A DNA stretch of 9,840 nt from DRGV01 sp018903055 [NCBI: bacterium]. Lineage in GTDB: Bacteria; UBP18; UBA7526. Positions 8,694-9,840 of the stretch are shown piece by piece. The notes beneath the pieces were generated by a model. It ran no database searches. It was given only the letters and a program-made list of their open reading frames with translations, and was not told where the DNA came from. The stretch's first letter is position 1. Every line of letters starts with the position of its first letter. The position numbers and the translations under genes were made by a program. The DNA is taken from assembly GCA_018903055.1 (NCBI GenBank), contig JAHIPW010000022.1, forward strand, positions 1-9,840. Reading direction: 5' to 3'.

Positions 8694-8817
8694 TTTTAGA
8701 TTATCAGAGCATCAGATTCACTCTGACCCTCTGATATCTGAATTCTCCATCTGGTATTCTGCCTGTCCCGTTGGAAGCCGCAGGCTTGCCCACGGGGGTA
8801 ATCTGATACTCTAATTA
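8694..8817. repeat. Array-hairpin-array element at the 3' end of the zinc-ribbon gene
   Basis: Degenerate 7-8 bp units containing ATCAGA or TCTGA (about 8697-8760) precede a hairpin core (8761-8798). The core stems are CCCGT/ACGGG (8767-8771, 8792-8796) and AAGCC/GGCTT (8775-8779, 8783-8787). TAATCTG and ATACTCT heptamers follow to about 8817. The stop codon of the zinc-ribbon gene (8815-8817) is at the array edge. No ORF is supported in 8645-8814. Confidence 0.7.
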
Positions 8818-9324
8818 GGCGCGTTCTTTTCGCCGTCGGAAAATTGGCTTCTTCCTTTTACCAGAGCTTCGGTTTTCGCCGCCCGGCTGTTTATCAAAAC
8901 GGCGTCCCGGGGCAAAATCTCCTTCTCTGGACCTGTTATCGTGTTTTCCTTTAAACGAGCCGCCCTCCTTGCGCTTTGAAAGACACTCCCTGCAGTATAC
9001 CGGACGGTCTCCGCTGGGTTTGAAAGGAACTTCGCATTCTTTCTTACAGTCTGCGCAAATCACTTTAGTAAAGTTTCTTTCTCTGAAACTATTCTCTTGT
9101 TTTCCTTTGCCATAACGGTGAGGGCGCCCGAATGGTCGGGAAGATTTTGAAAAATGCTTCCTCTCAAAAGGCCTTTCTGAAGACCGACCGATTAAGGTAT
9201 CTATTTTCTTCTCCAAAAAAACCAACTGCTGTTGCATTCTCTTAATTAGAGCTATTACCTCCGGCTCAACTTGTTGTGAAACTGGAGAAGTATCGTCTTT
9301 AAAATGTTTGCTCATTTTGCTCAC
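8815..9324 (-). CDS. CxxC-x17-CxxC zinc-ribbon protein with basic low-complexity tails
   Basis: A 169-residue protein. Residues about 19-45 form a short amphipathic helix that could coil (VEPEVIALIKRMQQQLVFLE). Residues 50-85 are Arg/Ser/Phe/Gly rich. Residues 90-114 are the zinc ribbon: CADC, 17 residues including VPFKPSGDRPVY, then CREC (Cys 90, 93, 111, 114). Residues 118-169 are strongly basic with RRR and KRKK runs. The ribbon matches the CxxC-x17-CxxC domain widespread in candidate-phylum bacteria, whose function is not established. The basic disordered flanks suggest nucleic-acid binding (inference), in keeping with the neighbouring cold-shock protein. I used GTG at 9324, with AAGGAG 4 nt upstream; ATG at 9315 is 13 nt away. 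Tandem promoters precede it and a terminator follows, so it is probably monocistronic. Confidence 0.82.
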   Translation of the reverse strand: MSKMSKHFKDDTSPVSQQVEPEVIALIKRMQQQLVFLEKKIDTLIGRSSERPFERKHFSKSSRPFGRPHRYGKGKQENSFRERNFTKVICADCKKECEVPFKPSGDRPVYCRECLSKRKEGGSFKGKHDNRSREGDFAPGRRFDKQPGGENRSSGKRKKPIFRRRKERA

Positions 9325-9331
9325 TTTGCTC
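9305..9331. repeat. Triplicate 9-bp repeat spanning the ribosome site and start codons
   Basis: On the minus strand GAGCAAAGT, GAGCAAAAT and GAGCAAACA lie in tandem. The first unit overlaps the GGAG Shine-Dalgarno; the other two supply GTG (9324) and ATG (9315) starts and encode MSKMSK. Confidence 0.7.
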
Positions 9332-9372
9332 CTTTTTCGTCCTGCTTCGTGTTATCTATTCTCTGATTTAGT

Positions 9373-9401
9373 ATTATACATCAACTAGCAATGTAAGTCA
9401 A
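9373..9401 (-). promoter_or_regulatory. Sigma-70-type promoter P2 for the zinc-ribbon gene
   Basis: On the minus strand, -35 TTGACT (9396-9401), a 17-nt spacer and -10 TATAAT (9373-9378). The start site would be near 9366, giving a leader of about 42 nt to the GTG. Confidence 0.8.
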
Positions 9402-9402
9402 A

Positions 9403-9431
9403 ATTATAAACCGAGATAAGGGCCTTGACAA
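9403..9431 (-). promoter_or_regulatory. Sigma-70-type promoter P1, 30 bp upstream of P2
   Basis: On the minus strand, -35 TTGTCA (9426-9431), a 17-nt spacer and -10 TATAAT (9403-9408). It has the same geometry as P2 and is displaced by exactly 30 bp; its start point would fall on or near the P2 -35 box. Confidence 0.7.
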
Positions 9432-9446
9432 AAATCTTTACAAATC

Positions 9447-9488
9447 CCTGCCTGCCCCTGCCCGTCCGGCAGGCGGGGATGAGGCAGG
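9447..9488. repeat. Palindromic CCTGCC/GGCAGG repeat
   Basis: Outer arms are CCTGCCT (9447-9453) and AGGCAGG (9482-9488). Inner arms are CCCC/GGGG (9455-9458, 9475-9478) and TGCC/GGCA (9459-9462, 9468-9471) around CGTCC. It lies just upstream of the P1 -35. On the minus strand no U-tract follows, so it is a repeat rather than a terminator. Confidence 0.7.
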
Positions 9489-9499
9489 TCAAGATTTAT

Positions 9500-9565
9500 C
9501 CCGTTAGAGGCCTGCCCCGTTATAGCTTGTAAAGTCTCTAATGGGGGCAAAGCCTCTCTAATGGG
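9500..9565. repeat. Nested inverted repeat (CCCGTTAGAGGC outer, GCCCCGTTATAG inner)
   Basis: Outer arms 9500-9511 and 9552-9565 and inner arms 9514-9525 and 9536-9548 pair imperfectly around a loop of about 10 nt. The repeated word CTCTAATGGG occurs at 9536-9545 and 9556-9565. It abuts CAAGATTTATCCCG (9490-9503), which is identical to part of the eno-embedded core. No gene is visible in 9325-9622. Confidence 0.75.
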
Positions 9566-9605
9566 ACGCGACCCCTTTTACACAATAGAAAGGTGCGGGG
9601 TTAAC

Positions 9606-9622
9606 AACTTCTGCAAGAAGTT
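9606..9622. terminator. Short hairpin just after the csp stop, without U-tract
   Basis: AACTTCT (9606-9612) and AGAAGTT (9616-9622) form a perfect 7-bp stem with a GCA loop, directly after the TAA. There is no U-run on the minus strand, so it may protect the mRNA end or be a weak terminator. Confidence 0.35.
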
Positions 9623-9814
9623 TTAGACTTTCTTTACATTCGCTGCTCGTTCGCCTTTAGGACTGTCCTCTACGTCAAACTCCACGCTGTCGCCCTCTTC
9701 CAAAGAATCAAAATCTGCTGCGCTGGAGCGATGGAAGAAAACGTCCTTTCCATTTTCTACGGTGATGAAACCGAAACCTCGCTGCTGAACAACCTTCTTT
9801 ATTGTTCCTTTCAA
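9623..9814 (-). CDS. Cold-shock-domain RNA-binding protein, TTG start
   Basis: A 63-residue single OB-fold cold-shock protein that binds single-stranded RNA or DNA and melts secondary structure in mRNA. It has RNP1 (RGFGFI at 12-17), RNP2 (VFFHRSS at 25-31), LEEGDSVEFDV and KGERAANVKKV at the end. The usual Trp-Phe-Asn after GTVK (KWFN) is KVV here, so one aromatic contact surface is missing, as in some divergent Csp proteins. I chose TTG at 9814: AGGAGG lies 8 nt upstream, and the protein then opens MKGTIKK as family members do. GTG at 9823 overlaps the ribosome site itself and would add RNL. The promoter lies beyond the right edge. Confidence 0.9.
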   Translation of the reverse strand: MKGTIKKVVQQRGFGFITVENGKDVFFHRSSAADFDSLEEGDSVEFDVEDSPKGERAANVKKV

Positions 9815-9823
9815 ATTTCTCAC

Positions 9824-9830
9824 CTCCTTT
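9824..9830 (-). promoter_or_regulatory. Strong Shine-Dalgarno of csp deciding the TTG start
   Basis: The minus strand reads AAAGGAGGTGAGAAATTTG. The AGGAGG core directly abuts GTG at 9823 and is well spaced from TTG at 9814. Confidence 0.7.
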
Positions 9831-9840
9831 CCTTTTCAAA

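Noticed and set aside
9425-9430. Plus-strand TTGACA as a -35 box
   Set aside because: No -10 box lies 16-18 bp downstream and there is no plus-strand gene; the overlapping minus-strand boxes explain the site.
9447-9488. Palindrome as an intrinsic terminator for csp
   Set aside because: No U-tract follows on the minus strand, and it matches a repeat family seen elsewhere in the window.

Overview
The window appears to come from an uncultured bacterium with a diderm (outer-membrane) cell plan. Every convincing gene is on the minus strand, so transcription runs from about 9840 down to 1. The evidence for a diderm is two SurA/PpiC-type export chaperones placed directly upstream of pdxA and ksgA. 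This surA-pdxA-ksgA order is also found in Escherichia coli. Shine-Dalgarno sequences are strong, and in at least two genes (csp, glycerate kinase) they point to TTG starts. A C-x2-C-x17-C-x2-C zinc-ribbon protein and abundant 7-8 bp tandem repeats suggest a candidate phylum, perhaps Omnitrophota-like. That placement is a guess; no phylogenetic marker here settles it.

Layout in transcription order. (1) 9623-9814: a small cold-shock-domain protein. (2) 9325-9622: non-coding DNA with a nested inverted repeat, a palindromic GC-rich repeat and two near-consensus tandem promoters. (3) 8815-9324: a basic, low-complexity zinc-ribbon protein, followed by a repeat element and a bidirectional-type terminator. 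(4) 8446-8586: a 46-codon small ORF. (5) 7449-8351 and 6454-7452: two translationally coupled parvulin/SurA-like proteins, one of them a lipoprotein. (6) 6349-6439: two intrinsic terminators in tandem. (7) 5324-6331 pdxA, 4342-5247 ksgA (rsmA), 3119-4255 glycerate 2-kinase, 700-3078 a secreted 5'-nucleotidase-fold protein with a TPR tail, and 1-700 the N-terminal part of enolase, cut by the window edge. Glycerate 2-kinase of this family makes 2-phosphoglycerate, the substrate of enolase, so the last genes may feed glycerate into lower glycolysis.

The most unusual feature is a family of short tandem arrays with a 7- or 8-bp period, some flanking a hairpin core. They occupy intergenic spaces and also lie in frame inside at least four conserved genes: eno, pdxA, ksgA and surA. 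In surA exactly nine heptamers (63 bp) encode three copies of a seven-residue peptide ahead of the signal-peptide core. In ksgA two different octamer blocks lie side by side just before the NLPY motif. In eno two GGTAATC arrays flank a hairpin core that shares an exact 14-mer with the intergenic element near 9490. Arrays also sit at the stop codons of pdxA, ksgA and the zinc-ribbon gene. This looks like a dispersed repeat or mobile element that inserts into coding and non-coding DNA and survives in genes when the frame is kept.

A second point of interest is the nucleotidase-like protein. It keeps the two-domain fold signatures but has lost several of the canonical metal ligands and carries a long TPR array, suggesting a binding or scaffold role.
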